Virus record (IMG/VR): IMGVR_UViG_3300033553_000794
Location: 1-33,414 of that record
DNA length: 33,414 bases
Strand: one strand, 5' to 3'
Origin: a virus
The notes under the pieces were generated by a model. The model saw only the letters and a list, made by a program, of their open reading frames with translations. It searched no databases and was not told where the DNA came from. This document shows, piece after piece, positions 15,114 through 22,613 of the stretch (its first letter is position 1; the number at the start of each line of letters is the position of its first letter). The position numbers and the translations under genes were made by a program.

Positions 15114-15332
15114 ATGGCAGCAAAACAGAGCAAAATCCTGGTCAATATGAGCGAGATCGCGGCCTATACCGGGCGGCCCGGCAACACCATTAAGAAGTGG
15201 GTGCGCGAGAATAACTTCCCGGCGGTCCTGATCGATGGGCGCTGGGAGTCCAACACCGAGCTGATCGACAACTTCCAGCGCCGCCGCCTCGAGGACCGGA
15301 TCAAGCCAGCCGCGGGCGAGGTGGGCGAATGA
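15114..15332 (+). CDS. Small helix-turn-helix protein, Nu1/excisionase-like
   Basis: 72 residues with a GGAGAGA ribosome binding site before the ATG. NMSEIAAYTGRPGNTIKKWV is a MerR/excisionase-type helix-turn-helix, followed by a basic wing (RENNFPAVLIDGRWESNTEL) and a charged C-terminal helix. Such domains occur in excisionases, terminase small subunits and phage activators. It is far from int, so an activator or packaging role is more likely than excision. Its stop overlaps the next ATG as ATGA. Confidence 0.68.
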   Translation: MAAKQSKILVNMSEIAAYTGRPGNTIKKWVRENNFPAVLIDGRWESNTELIDNFQRRRLEDRIKPAAGEVGE

Positions 15333-15856
15333 GCGTTGTTGCCAATCCGGTTCCGGCTGGCCAAGCCCGGCGGTCCCCCGGTCGGCCGCGTCCCCGGCAA
15401 CTACCCCGCCCGGATGGTGCCCCGCCCGCGCCGGCCATGCCCCTGGGTCAGCCGACCTTGCTGCTCAAGCCGCCGGAACAGATCACCGGCAGCCGCGGCC
15501 TGCCTTATTATCTCTTTACCTGCAACGACGGCGGGATCTACCGGATCACGGTCCTGGCCGCCCTGAAAGGCCTTAAGGCCGAAACCCTGCGCCACCGCCT
15601 CAAGGACTACCTCTGGTGGTCGCTGGAAATCCTCTATACCAAAGAGGAGGCCCTGGTCGCCAAAAAAGAGCGAACCAGCCAGCGCCAGGCCGCCGCCCGT
15701 CTGGCCAAAGAAGCAGCCCGCCTGGCCCAGCTGGCCGACGGCGGCAACAGTGAATGGGCGCGGCTCGGCCAGAAGACCAGGCCGCAAAATTTCCGCCGCC
15801 TTAAACCATGGGGCAGCTGGGAACAGCAGCAGGAGGAGCGCCGCCATGGCCGCTGA
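15329..15856 (+). CDS. Unknown protein with GSWE tail motif
   Basis: 175 residues. The N-terminal 45 residues are Pro/Arg-rich and probably disordered. A folded core (LPYYLFTCNDGGIYRITVLA, then LKGLKAETLRHRL) is followed by a long charged helix rich in Lys, Ala and Arg. It ends with RLKPWGSWEQ, which recurs as ALKPLGSWEL near the start of the next protein. It overlaps its neighbours at both ends (4 and 11 bp). Confidence 0.6.
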   Translation: MSVVANPVPAGQARRSPGRPRPRQLPRPDGAPPAPAMPLGQPTLLLKPPEQITGSRGLPYYLFTCNDGGIYRITVLAALKGLKAETLRHRLKDYLWWSLEILYTKEEALVAKKERTSQRQAAARLAKEAARLAQLADGGNSEWARLGQKTRPQNFRRLKPWGSWEQQQEERRHGR

Positions 15857-17426
15857 TCTGATGGGCCTGAGCAACCGGGTCCGCTCTGAGAACCTGGCCG
15901 CCCTGAAACCGCTGGGCTCCTGGGAACTGGCCCGGCTGGCCCGCGATGAAGGGCGGCCCCTGCCAAAGGCCCCGGCCCGCCGGCCATTAGCTGCTGATAC
16001 CTTTATTGATGAAGGTACCAGCTCAGATGCCACCACCAGGGCTGCGGCCCGCCCATCGCCGGCCGCCAAGCCGGACCAGCCACCCCAAAAAATTATAACC
16101 GCTGAGGTCAACACAATGAGCAAGCACGGCCGGGACGAAGCAGCTCCACCAACATCAACCACAAAGGATATCACTATGCCCGCTACAGTACAAATAGACG
16201 GCACCTGCGGCCTCTGCGACAAGAAGGCCCGCACCAAATTGGTAAAGGGAGTGTTCTGCTGCGCCACCTGCCTGACGATCCGCTACGCCGCCCGCAAACA
16301 TCCGGCGCTGATATTGGCCCAGGTCCGGGAGTTCCATCCCGAGCTGCTAGCCCCCCTCAGCTCAGCGCCGGCAGCCACCCCGGCCGCGGCCTGCGAACTG
16401 GCTGAGGCTCACACCGCCCTGGCTGACAGCGAGGCGCAAAATAAAGCGCTGGGCGCCTCTAATGTGGATCTGGTCCGGCAGCTGCACGACATGGAGGTAA
16501 AAAATGAAGACCTGCGTAACGCCCAGGAGTACTTGCGGCCCGAAAATAAGCGCTTGTCTCATCTGGTGCAGGAGCTGGGTCAGGCTAATATCAACCAAAA
16601 GCAAAAATTACGGGATCTGGAAGCTTTTCAGAAAGAGATTTTTTCCCTGCAGGTGCAGGAGACCAATCAGCGGCAATGGGCTGAGATTCACAATCTGCTG
16701 GCTGAGATTAACGGCCTGCAAGACATCCTGGAGGCCGGATCCGGAGTGACCGCGACCGCTGCCGCCCGGCAGCGGATGAGTGAGCTGCAGTATCTTAGAA
16801 ACCAGCCCGGGCCCTCCCAGGAGTTGCTGGCCCTGCAAGGCGAACTGGCAGGCCTGCAGGACGTCCTTACGGCCTGGGAGCAGGAGCGCGCCGCTTTACT
16901 CGAGGAGCAGGGCCGGCTGGCCGGGCAGGTGCGCTGGCTCCATGAGCAGCTGGCCGCCACCGAACGCAAGGCGGCCGGTCTGGAGCAGGAGGTGGACCGC
17001 CTGCAGGAGTGCACAGTCGGCACTATCACCAGCACCAGCCCGGTCGGGGAGGCCCTGCCCCTGATCGAAGATGGTCCGGCCGGCCAAAAGCTGACAACGG
17101 CCGGCGCCAGCATCCTCTACCCGCCGGGTTATGGCACCCTGACCGCCGTCCTCTGCCAGGCCATTGACCAGGCCAGCGCCGGCAAGGGGCTGGATCGGCA
17201 TGCCACGGCCGGCGAACCCTTCGACCGCCAGAAGATCTGCGAGATCACCCGCCGCGGCGGCCTCGGCTTTCCGTTGGGCCAGGCCATCAAAAAGGCTGAG
17301 GAGTCGCTGCGCCTGGGCACCGCTGGCCTCTACGAGCTCCTCGGGGCCATCAACTACCTGGCCGCCGCCCATATCTGCATGAGCGAACTGGTGCAACGCG
17401 ATCAGGCCCTGGAGCAGGCGGCATGA
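15846..17426 (+). CDS. Zinc-ribbon coiled-coil protein, unknown
   Basis: 526 residues from ATG 15846, which has AGGAGGAG 8 nt upstream; a longer frame within the previous gene is rejected. Order of parts: ALKPLGSWELARLARDE segment near residue 20, a Pro/Ala-rich linker, a four-cysteine ribbon (CGLC and CCATC) around residues 120-140, a long predicted coiled coil (about 185-400) with heptad-like Leu/Glu/Gln spacing, and a compact C-terminal domain from about 430 that contains YPPGYGTLTAVLCQAIDQAS. It could be a scaffold or DNA-associated adaptor. I recognise no family. Confidence 0.68.
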   Translation: MAADLMGLSNRVRSENLAALKPLGSWELARLARDEGRPLPKAPARRPLAADTFIDEGTSSDATTRAAARPSPAAKPDQPPQKIITAEVNTMSKHGRDEAAPPTSTTKDITMPATVQIDGTCGLCDKKARTKLVKGVFCCATCLTIRYAARKHPALILAQVREFHPELLAPLSSAPAATPAAACELAEAHTALADSEAQNKALGASNVDLVRQLHDMEVKNEDLRNAQEYLRPENKRLSHLVQELGQANINQKQKLRDLEAFQKEIFSLQVQETNQRQWAEIHNLLAEINGLQDILEAGSGVTATAAARQRMSELQYLRNQPGPSQELLALQGELAGLQDVLTAWEQERAALLEEQGRLAGQVRWLHEQLAATERKAAGLEQEVDRLQECTVGTITSTSPVGEALPLIEDGPAGQKLTTAGASILYPPGYGTLTAVLCQAIDQASAGKGLDRHATAGEPFDRQKICEITRRGGLGFPLGQAIKKAEESLRLGTAGLYELLGAINYLAAAHICMSELVQRDQALEQAA

Positions 17427-17614
17427 GCGGGCTTGATGTCGTCGACTGCCAACGCCACCGGGTGACCATCGAGGGCGAAAACTTTTATTTCATCATCGGC
17501 CCGGACTTCATCCACGCCACCGTCGCCCATGAAAACCGGCCGGAAAACCAGAAGCTGCGGCAGATTGTCGACTCGATCTGTGAGGCCATCACCACTCTTC
17601 AGGGAGGCACCTGA
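17423..17614 (+). CDS. Unknown 63-residue protein
   Basis: Coupled by ATGA to the coiled-coil gene. A beta-rich first half (RVTIEGENFYFIIGPDFIHA) is followed by a C-terminal helix (NQKLRQIVDSICEAITTLQ). It has no known motif; a small partner of the upstream protein is a plausible but untested guess. Confidence 0.6.
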   Translation: MSGLDVVDCQRHRVTIEGENFYFIIGPDFIHATVAHENRPENQKLRQIVDSICEAITTLQGGT

Positions 17615-17654
17615 TATGTTTTTTTTAACCACAAAACCAACTACGGAGGAAGCA

Positions 17655-18218
17655 ATGCCTATCATTTTAGATACCTCACCTGAGGCCGCCCAGTTTGTCG
17701 ACCATATTTCCGGCTGGGTCAGTCGGGACGGTCATTATTTTGGCAATAATAAAACTTCGGAGCAGGCGGCCCGGTATGCAGGTTGCACCCATACTTTATG
17801 CCAAGATTGTCAGCAGCCGGCCCCGAAAGAATATACTTTTTGCGATCTTTGTCGAAATAAACGCGCCGATGAACGCTACACCAAACGGGAACAGGTGGTA
17901 TGGGATGAAACGGGGATGCTCTATTCGGAGGCCGCCGATCATTACTTTTCGGCCTGGGATGAGGTTTATGATTTTGCAGATGATAACGCTCCTGGGCCTG
18001 TCGATTTGCGCTCTTTGCGTCTGCTGATCTGTGAGCCGGTTTATTTAAGCACTCTGGAAGATGATTACTGGCTGGATGATTTTCCTGAAGATACAGAGTT
18101 ACCGGCCGATGTTCAAACAGCATTACAAGAATTTAACGCTGTGCTCAAAGCTGCGGGCCCCGTCTCCTGGCGGCCGGGTGAAAAAGCAGTTTTGCTCCAG
18201 GAGGCCCCGGCAGCATGA
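17655..18218 (+). CDS. Zinc-binding acidic protein
   Basis: 187 residues. ATG 17655 was chosen for its GGAGGAAGCA ribosome binding site; an in-frame ATG at 17616 is possible. A zinc ribbon is formed by CTHTLCQDCQQ and FCDLCRNKRADERY (about residues 47-80). The C-terminal 100 residues are strongly acidic (LEDDYWLDDFPEDTELPADV). I recall similar proteins as conserved unknowns in phages. Its TGA overlaps the next ATG. Confidence 0.65.
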   Translation: MPIILDTSPEAAQFVDHISGWVSRDGHYFGNNKTSEQAARYAGCTHTLCQDCQQPAPKEYTFCDLCRNKRADERYTKREQVVWDETGMLYSEAADHYFSAWDEVYDFADDNAPGPVDLRSLRLLICEPVYLSTLEDDYWLDDFPEDTELPADVQTALQEFNAVLKAAGPVSWRPGEKAVLLQEAPAA

Positions 18219-18526
18219 AACCGCTCTTTATCCCGCTGCATACCGAATATTTCCAGGCCTTCAAGGCCGGTACCAAGACGACCGAGCTGCGGGCCTACGG
18301 ACCGCGCTGGAACGAAAAAACCTGCTGGCCCGGCCGCCCGGCGGTCCTCTCCAAAGGCTACGGCAAACAGGAGCGCCTGGCCGGTCGGGTTGCCGGTTTT
18401 ATAAAACAGCCAGCCCGCTCCTTTAATGCCACCGATCAACAGGCCATCCTGGCCCTCTACAAAACTTTGGATCTGGAGATTGCCGCCATCGCCATCACCG
18501 ATCTGCGGCCCTGGGGAGGGAAATGA
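18215..18526 (+). CDS. ASCH-like domain protein
   Basis: 103 residues. The opening MKPLFIPLHTEYFQAFKAGT with KTTELRAYGPRW, then CWPGRPAVLSKGYGKQERLA, follows the ASCH/PUA-like pattern, where a GTKTxExR-type loop and a glycine-rich strand bind RNA or modified bases. The end, IAAIAITDLRPW, fits the last strand. The fold is an inference from motif spacing. It is coupled by 4-bp overlaps on both sides, and might regulate mRNA or bind modified nucleic acid. Confidence 0.58.
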   Translation: MKPLFIPLHTEYFQAFKAGTKTTELRAYGPRWNEKTCWPGRPAVLSKGYGKQERLAGRVAGFIKQPARSFNATDQQAILALYKTLDLEIAAIAITDLRPWGGK

Positions 18527-19017
18527 TGGCGCTGCAACAAGACAAATTAAGCCAGTACGACGGCCTGATCAGGCGCCTGGATGGGGTCAAGCCCTACAAC
18601 GGTTACCTGTGGCCCACTGAAAGTTGGTGGGCCAATCAAGAGCTGGCCGCTTATGTCGACAGCCGCTGGCATTTTGGGATTGTCGCCCTGGCTGATGGCC
18701 GTTTTGCCGTGGAAGGGACCGTCTCGGCCATCGAGCGGAATGAATACGCCGGCCAGCCGGTCGTCTTTGCCACCAGAACAGCGGCCATCCGGACCGCGGC
18801 CGCCCGCCTGCTTATCCTGGCCCGCAAGTCGCAACGCTGGCCCGCCGGTACCGGCCTGCACGGTCAGTATCTGGCGGCGGTAATTAATTGGATCCGGCAA
18901 GTGGTCGCCCACCAGACCGGCGGCCCGGCGCCGAAACTCATCACGATCAAAGCACTGCCGCCGGTAGTTCGCAAGACCGGCCTGCCGCTGTTGGATTTTT
19001 TGGCTCAAGCTGAGTGA
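18523..19017 (+). CDS. Unknown 164-residue protein
   Basis: Coupled by ATGA to the ASCH-like gene, with GGGGAGGGAA before the ATG. Two Trp-rich stretches (GYLWPTESWWANQEL and DSRWHFGIVALADGRF) precede helices rich in Ala and Arg (TAAIRTAAARLLILARKS). I cannot assign it. It closes the coupled chain that starts at 15114; a 105-bp spacer with an AT-rich patch (19055-19100), where a promoter could lie, follows. Confidence 0.62.
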   Translation: MMALQQDKLSQYDGLIRRLDGVKPYNGYLWPTESWWANQELAAYVDSRWHFGIVALADGRFAVEGTVSAIERNEYAGQPVVFATRTAAIRTAAARLLILARKSQRWPAGTGLHGQYLAAVINWIRQVVAHQTGGPAPKLITIKALPPVVRKTGLPLLDFLAQAE

Positions 19018-19122
19018 GATTGCCAGATGTATTGGTGGGGAAGTCTAACAAGGGATTATATAGAAAACGTATAACACGCAATTTGTAATATTATCCGATA
19101 GCCGGAACAAACGGAGATCCCC

Positions 19123-19455
19123 ATGTCAGAGACCAGGCGGCCCTATGAGTCGTTCTCCCACCGCTTGCCAGAAAACGATGGCAAGAAAGAGGTTCAAAAG
19201 TGTATAAAGTATGAACTGTTCGCCGCCAAGGAATGGGCCTTGGTGTGGTCGCCCGGCGATCGCCGCTTCTGCCCGCCGCTGCCCTCGCCCGGCCTGGCCC
19301 GCAAGGAGTTCTGGGAAACCAGGATCCGGGTCCGGATCAACGGCTGCTGGTACGGGGCCAAGGGCCAGTATCTCTTTCTGACCCGGGCCGAGTTCGGGGC
19401 CCTGCTGCTGGGAGAGATGCCGGCCCTGGCTAATCAGTTAACCATCAATGAATGA
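19123..19455 (+). CDS. Unknown 110-residue protein
   Basis: ACGGAGATCCCC before the ATG gives a ribosome binding site. The protein is soluble, with WALVWSPGDRRFCPPLPSPG and a C-terminal WYGAKGQYLFLTRAEFGALL segment. No motif is known. It follows the 105-bp spacer and so may open a separate transcription unit with the small genes that follow. Confidence 0.58.
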   Translation: MSETRRPYESFSHRLPENDGKKEVQKCIKYELFAAKEWALVWSPGDRRFCPPLPSPGLARKEFWETRIRVRINGCWYGAKGQYLFLTRAEFGALLLGEMPALANQLTINE

Positions 19456-19467
19456 GAGGTTGAGAAG

Positions 19468-19863
19468 GTGAGCGAATCAAAAAAATACGCCCAGGGGGGA
19501 ATAGGAAGAGTGCCCAGCAATATAAATGCCGGTCTTCTGGTCGATTTTAATCATCCGGAATGGGCAAACTTGAAAAATTCTAGTGAGCTGCTACAAAAGT
19601 CAGCTATCATGTTTGCTCTATCTCTGATCCCGACTGCTAGACGAGCTGCAGCGGCCATGCGCGAGTTCGGCCGCAGCATAAAAGAAAATAATATGTCTTA
19701 CAGCCGAGTAGGAAAAGAATTCTGCGGCCGGGAATTCAGCGCCCGGATGAGGCTGGAAAAAGAGAACGCGTATCGGCAACAGCACGGGCGGTTGCCGGGC
19801 AGCAGGTCCACCGCTCGGTTGCGGAAAAAAAGAAAAGATCTGGTGGATCGAAATGAAAATTGA
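19468..19863 (+). CDS. Unknown basic protein, GTG start
   Basis: 131 residues from GTG 19468, with GAGAGGT 7 nt upstream. It has a hydrophobic stretch (LLQKSAIMFALSLI) near residue 45 and a very basic C-terminus (RSTARLRKKRKDLVDR), suggesting nucleic-acid or membrane-surface binding. The codon use is more AT-rich than that of its neighbours. It overlaps the next small gene by 11 bp. Confidence 0.52.
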   Translation: MSESKKYAQGGIGRVPSNINAGLLVDFNHPEWANLKNSSELLQKSAIMFALSLIPTARRAAAAMREFGRSIKENNMSYSRVGKEFCGREFSARMRLEKENAYRQQHGRLPGSRSTARLRKKRKDLVDRNEN

Positions 19864-20017
19864 TTTTTGGAGTTGGGCTGGGATTTATATCTGTCTCATT
19901 ATAATTTTGGCGGCAATCAATATGGTCTGGTGCGCTCAGTTTGGCAACTGCCTGATCGATGATGCCAGGCACAGCCACGGCGAACCTTTTTCTTTTTTAA
20001 ACCTATTAGGTAAATAA
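19853..20017 (+). CDS. 54-residue single-pass membrane peptide
   Basis: Begins MKIDFWSWAG and continues with a hydrophobic helix (IYICLIIILAAINMV) and a short polar tail containing CAQFGNCLIDDARHSHGE. It overlaps the preceding gene and ends two bases before the next ATG. No good ribosome binding site is seen, so it is probably coupled. A small inner-membrane protein of unknown role. Confidence 0.5.
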   Translation: MKIDFWSWAGIYICLIIILAAINMVWCAQFGNCLIDDARHSHGEPFSFLNLLGK

Positions 20018-20019
20018 CT

Positions 20020-20232
20020 ATGAGCCAGATAATACTTGATCTTGGTGGTTGGAAAAAAGAGATAGACCACCCTTGGCCGGCTGACCGGGTGATAACAGCC
20101 GATGTTCTGCCGCCCCTGTCGCTGATCGTTGAGCAGCATAGTGCCCCTATACAAAACAGGCCGGTCACGGTCAGGTTTTACAGAACAGGGCATTTCGAAG
20201 ATGGTAAGCCTGTTTTTAAGGCGGAAACTTAA
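20020..20232 (+). CDS. Unknown 70-residue protein
   Basis: Two bases after the membrane peptide. The sequence is beta-rich (SQIILDLGGWKKEIDHPW, RPVTVRFYRTGHFEDGKP). No motif is known. It is the last gene before the non-coding control region. Confidence 0.55.
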   Translation: MSQIILDLGGWKKEIDHPWPADRVITADVLPPLSLIVEQHSAPIQNRPVTVRFYRTGHFEDGKPVFKAET

Positions 20233-20256
20233 CATTTATTGCAAAAAGTTTGTTTT

Positions 20257-20650
20257 GGCGGCCCACCGTGTGGGAGAATCCGCCGCATGAGAACTTGTCC
20301 GGTGTAGCGATGACTCGATGCGGGCAAGACCAGCCAGATCTAATCGGGGCCTGAAAGAGGTGGTGGTAAGCTGGCGGGCAAGATGTAAAACGAGGCGACA
20401 TCACAAACGCGCCTATCATGCGGACAGCAGGCCGATCCTGCCCGAAACATTTTTTTCCACCGAGGCCAGAATAAAGTCGCCGCGATCCTCGGTTAGAAAC
20501 GGCGGATGACACCTGGGAAAGGTCCAGGGTAAGACATGCCTATACACCACATTTAAAGGTTGATTGCATGGCAGTCGGTGGAAGCCCGACATTCTGGCGC
20601 CTCACTCTCCATCCCGGCCGATCACTCACCTAGTGACCGGCTTTTTTTTT
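20257..20650 (+). ncRNA. Candidate large structured non-coding RNA
   Basis: No convincing protein frame is present, but complementary segments are dense. Hairpin 1: GGCGG/CCGCC enclosing CCCAC/GTGGG (20257-20284). An 8-bp long-range stem CCGCATGA (20283-20290) with TCATGCGG (20416-20423) encloses three stems: CTTGTCC/GGGCAAG (20294-20300, 20322-20328; one G-U), CCAGC/GCTGG (20330-20334, 20370-20374) and GATGT/ACATC (20382-20386, 20398-20402). The 3' side has GCAGG/CCTGC (20427-20441), CCGAGG/CCTCGG (20460-20465, 20487-20492), CCTGG/CCAGG (20512-20528) and GTCGG/CCGAC (20574-20590), and it ends in the terminator. No tRNA, tmRNA, RNase P or group I intron signature was recognised. The promoter was not identified, so the 5' end is approximate. 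Confidence 0.5.
20617..20650 (+). terminator. Strong intrinsic terminator
   Basis: GCCGATCACT pairs with AGTGACCGGC (9 of 10 pairs, one A-C mismatch) around a CACCT loop and is followed by nine T residues (20642-20650). It ends rightward transcription from the accessory block or the candidate RNA before the structural genes. Confidence 0.85.
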
Positions 20651-20655
20651 GCCTT

Positions 20656-20679
20656 TCTCGGCGCCTCGGCGTCTCTGCG
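20656..20679. repeat. Three tandem 8-bp units
   Basis: TCTCGGCG, CCTCGGCG and TCTCTGCG follow one another directly behind the terminator. The consensus is YCTCKGCG. Similar low-complexity C/T-G-C-G elements are, from memory, common between genes of many bacteria. No function can be given. Confidence 0.5.
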
Positions 20680-20760
20680 CGCTCCCTTTTTTTACCCCAT
20701 CTTTTGCCCCCAAAAACACCCCGCAACTAAAACCCTGTCAATAGCTTTAACTGTACTTGG

Positions 20761-20833
20761 AGTGTCACCCACTGTCACACACTGTCACCCACTGATTTGG
20801 CCAAAATCGTCGGGTATGCTGCGCGCACGATTT
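20761..20833 (+). promoter_or_regulatory. Putative late promoter with repeats
   Basis: Three 10-bp units AGTGTCACCC, ACTGTCACAC, ACTGTCACCC plus ACTG (20761-20794) end on a poor -35 (CTGATT, 20792-20797), which stands 17 bp before TATGCT (20815-20820). A perfect 7-bp inverted repeat AAATCGT/ACGATTT (20804-20810, 20827-20833) brackets the -10 and start site. The layout suggests an activator-dependent, possibly repressed promoter for the head and tail genes that begin at 20860. Confidence 0.5.
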
Positions 20834-20859
20834 CAGCAGTCTCTTTTTAAGGGGTGGAC

Positions 20860-21087
20860 ATGGCATTTACAACGACAGATCTGGGCAATGTAGAACGGGC
20901 AATTATTGATCTTGCCACCGGCAAGCGCTCCACCAAGTTCGTCATTGACGGCGAGGTGGTGGAGTATGCCGCCGTCGAGCTGCCGGCCCTGCGCGTTTTG
21001 CGCAATGAGATCGCCGGCGAGCTGGCCGCTGAGGCCGAATCCGGGACCGTCACCGCCTTCGTTTTTACCGGAGGCAAGGGCCTATGA
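20860..21087 (+). CDS. gpW-like head-tail connector
   Basis: A 75-residue protein close in size and position to lambda gpW (68 residues), which seals the portal vertex after packaging. It begins MAFTTTDLGNVERAIIDLAT and ends with an acidic helix and TAFVFTGGKGL. AAGGGG lies just before the ATG; a GTG two codons upstream is less likely. It overlaps the portal gene as ATGA and is the first gene behind the putative late promoter. Confidence 0.85.
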   Translation: MAFTTTDLGNVERAIIDLATGKRSTKFVIDGEVVEYAAVELPALRVLRNEIAGELAAEAESGTVTAFVFTGGKGL

Positions 21088-22604
21088 GCTTCCCGGCCGG
21101 CACTATCCTCGATCATACCGGCGCCCCGCTGACCATGGCGGAGGCGTCACCGGCCCCCCTGTTTGAGGGGGCGTCGATTGCCGCCCGCATGGGGGACTGG
21201 GGCCTGTCGTCCGCCGGGCCGACTGCCGCTCTGGTCGGCGGCCTGGGCGCCCTGCGCACCCGGGCCCGCGATGCCGAGCGCAACAACCCGACCGTCAAAG
21301 GCGGTCTCGACTCCTTTGTCTCCAACCTGGTCGGTACCGACATCTCCCCCAACTGGAACCTGGCCAATGCCGACCAGAAAGACGAGCTGCAGCAGCTGTG
21401 GGACGATTCGCAGGCCGAGGCCGATTTTTACGGCGTCTCCGACTTCTACGGCACCATCGAGATCGCCGCCCGCGGCATGATCCGCGACGGTGAGCAGCTG
21501 GCCCGCTTCTATGATGTTGATCCGGCCGAGGGCCTGCTGGTGCCCCTGCAGGTGCAGCTGCTGGAGGCCGATCACCTCGATGCCGGTTACAACGATATCA
21601 GCCCGGACGGCAACGAGATCCGCTTTGGTATCGAATGGCAGAACGGCCGCCGTAAGAAATACTGGCTTTATGCCGACCATCCCGGGGAGAACTTCCTGCG
21701 CGGCTCCGATCTCACCCGCATCCCGGTCGATGCCGCCGATATGGCCCACGTCTTTCGGCCCCTGCGCGCCGGCCAGGCCCGCGGTATAACCTGGCTGGCC
21801 TCGATCATCACCAAGCTGCGCGAGATCGATATCTATGACGATGCCGAAGTGGTCAGGAAAAAGATCGCCGCCCTGTGGGGTGGTTTCATCTATTCCGATG
21901 CCCCGGTTTCCGATCGTTCTACCATGGGCGGCACCAACCAGGGCGTCAACAATAATATATCCTCGATCAAGCTGCAGGCCGGTACCTTCCCGGTCCTCAA
22001 AAACGGCATGAAGATCGCCTTCTCCGAGACCGCTGATGTCGGCAATAATTACCAGGCCTTCATGAAGGTGCAGATGCGGATGATCGCCCGGGGCCTCGGC
22101 ATCACCTACGAGCAGCTGACCGGCGACCTGGAAGGCGTCACTTACACATCCTTGCGGGCCGGCATGATCGAGTTCCGCCGCCTGTGCGAGACCATCATCG
22201 CCCGCACCCTGATTTTCCAGTACTGCCGGCCCTGGGTCAATCGCTGGATCCGCAGCGCGGTGTTAAGCGGCGCCCTGCAGACCATCTCCGTCGCCGATTA
22301 TTTGAAGAAACCCCGGCTCTTTCACCGGGTCGACTGGAATCTCGACGGCTGGGACTTCACTGATCCGGTCAAGGACCGGGTGGCCGAGCAGATGGATATC
22401 AGAAACGGCATCGTCACCCGCGGCCAGGTGGTGTCGCGGCGCGGCAACCATATCGACAAAGTCGACCGCCAGAACGCCTCTGAAAAAGCCAAAGCGGAAG
22501 AGCTGGGCCTGGTCTATGACAGCTATCCGTCACAGACCGACAAGAGCGGCACCGTCCAGGCCATTCAGGATAAAATCGTTATTGACGCGGCCACCAGCGT
22601 CTAA
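21084..22604 (+). CDS. Portal protein, lambda gpB family
   Basis: A 506-residue portal protein that forms the dodecameric DNA channel at one capsid vertex and binds the terminase. The sequence carries typical family blocks: ARDAERNNPTVKGGLDSFVS near residue 60, a long alpha/beta core with HVFRPLRAGQARGITWLASI, and the C-terminal DWNLDGWDFTDPVKDRVAEQ. The length fits the lambda portal family. It is followed at 10 bp by the protease gene with AAAGGAG before its start. Confidence 0.95.
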   Translation: MSFPAGTILDHTGAPLTMAEASPAPLFEGASIAARMGDWGLSSAGPTAALVGGLGALRTRARDAERNNPTVKGGLDSFVSNLVGTDISPNWNLANADQKDELQQLWDDSQAEADFYGVSDFYGTIEIAARGMIRDGEQLARFYDVDPAEGLLVPLQVQLLEADHLDAGYNDISPDGNEIRFGIEWQNGRRKKYWLYADHPGENFLRGSDLTRIPVDAADMAHVFRPLRAGQARGITWLASIITKLREIDIYDDAEVVRKKIAALWGGFIYSDAPVSDRSTMGGTNQGVNNNISSIKLQAGTFPVLKNGMKIAFSETADVGNNYQAFMKVQMRMIARGLGITYEQLTGDLEGVTYTSLRAGMIEFRRLCETIIARTLIFQYCRPWVNRWIRSAVLSGALQTISVADYLKKPRLFHRVDWNLDGWDFTDPVKDRVAEQMDIRNGIVTRGQVVSRRGNHIDKVDRQNASEKAKAEELGLVYDSYPSQTDKSGTVQAIQDKIVIDAATSV

Positions 22605-22613
22605 AGGAGCATT

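Noticed and set aside
19018-19122. Promoter in the 105-bp spacer
   Set aside because: The patch is AT-rich, but no -35/-10 pair with acceptable spacing and match was found.
20318-20509. 63-codon frame inside the candidate RNA
   Set aside because: It is arginine-rich with no ribosome binding site, and its bases are accounted for by complementary stems.
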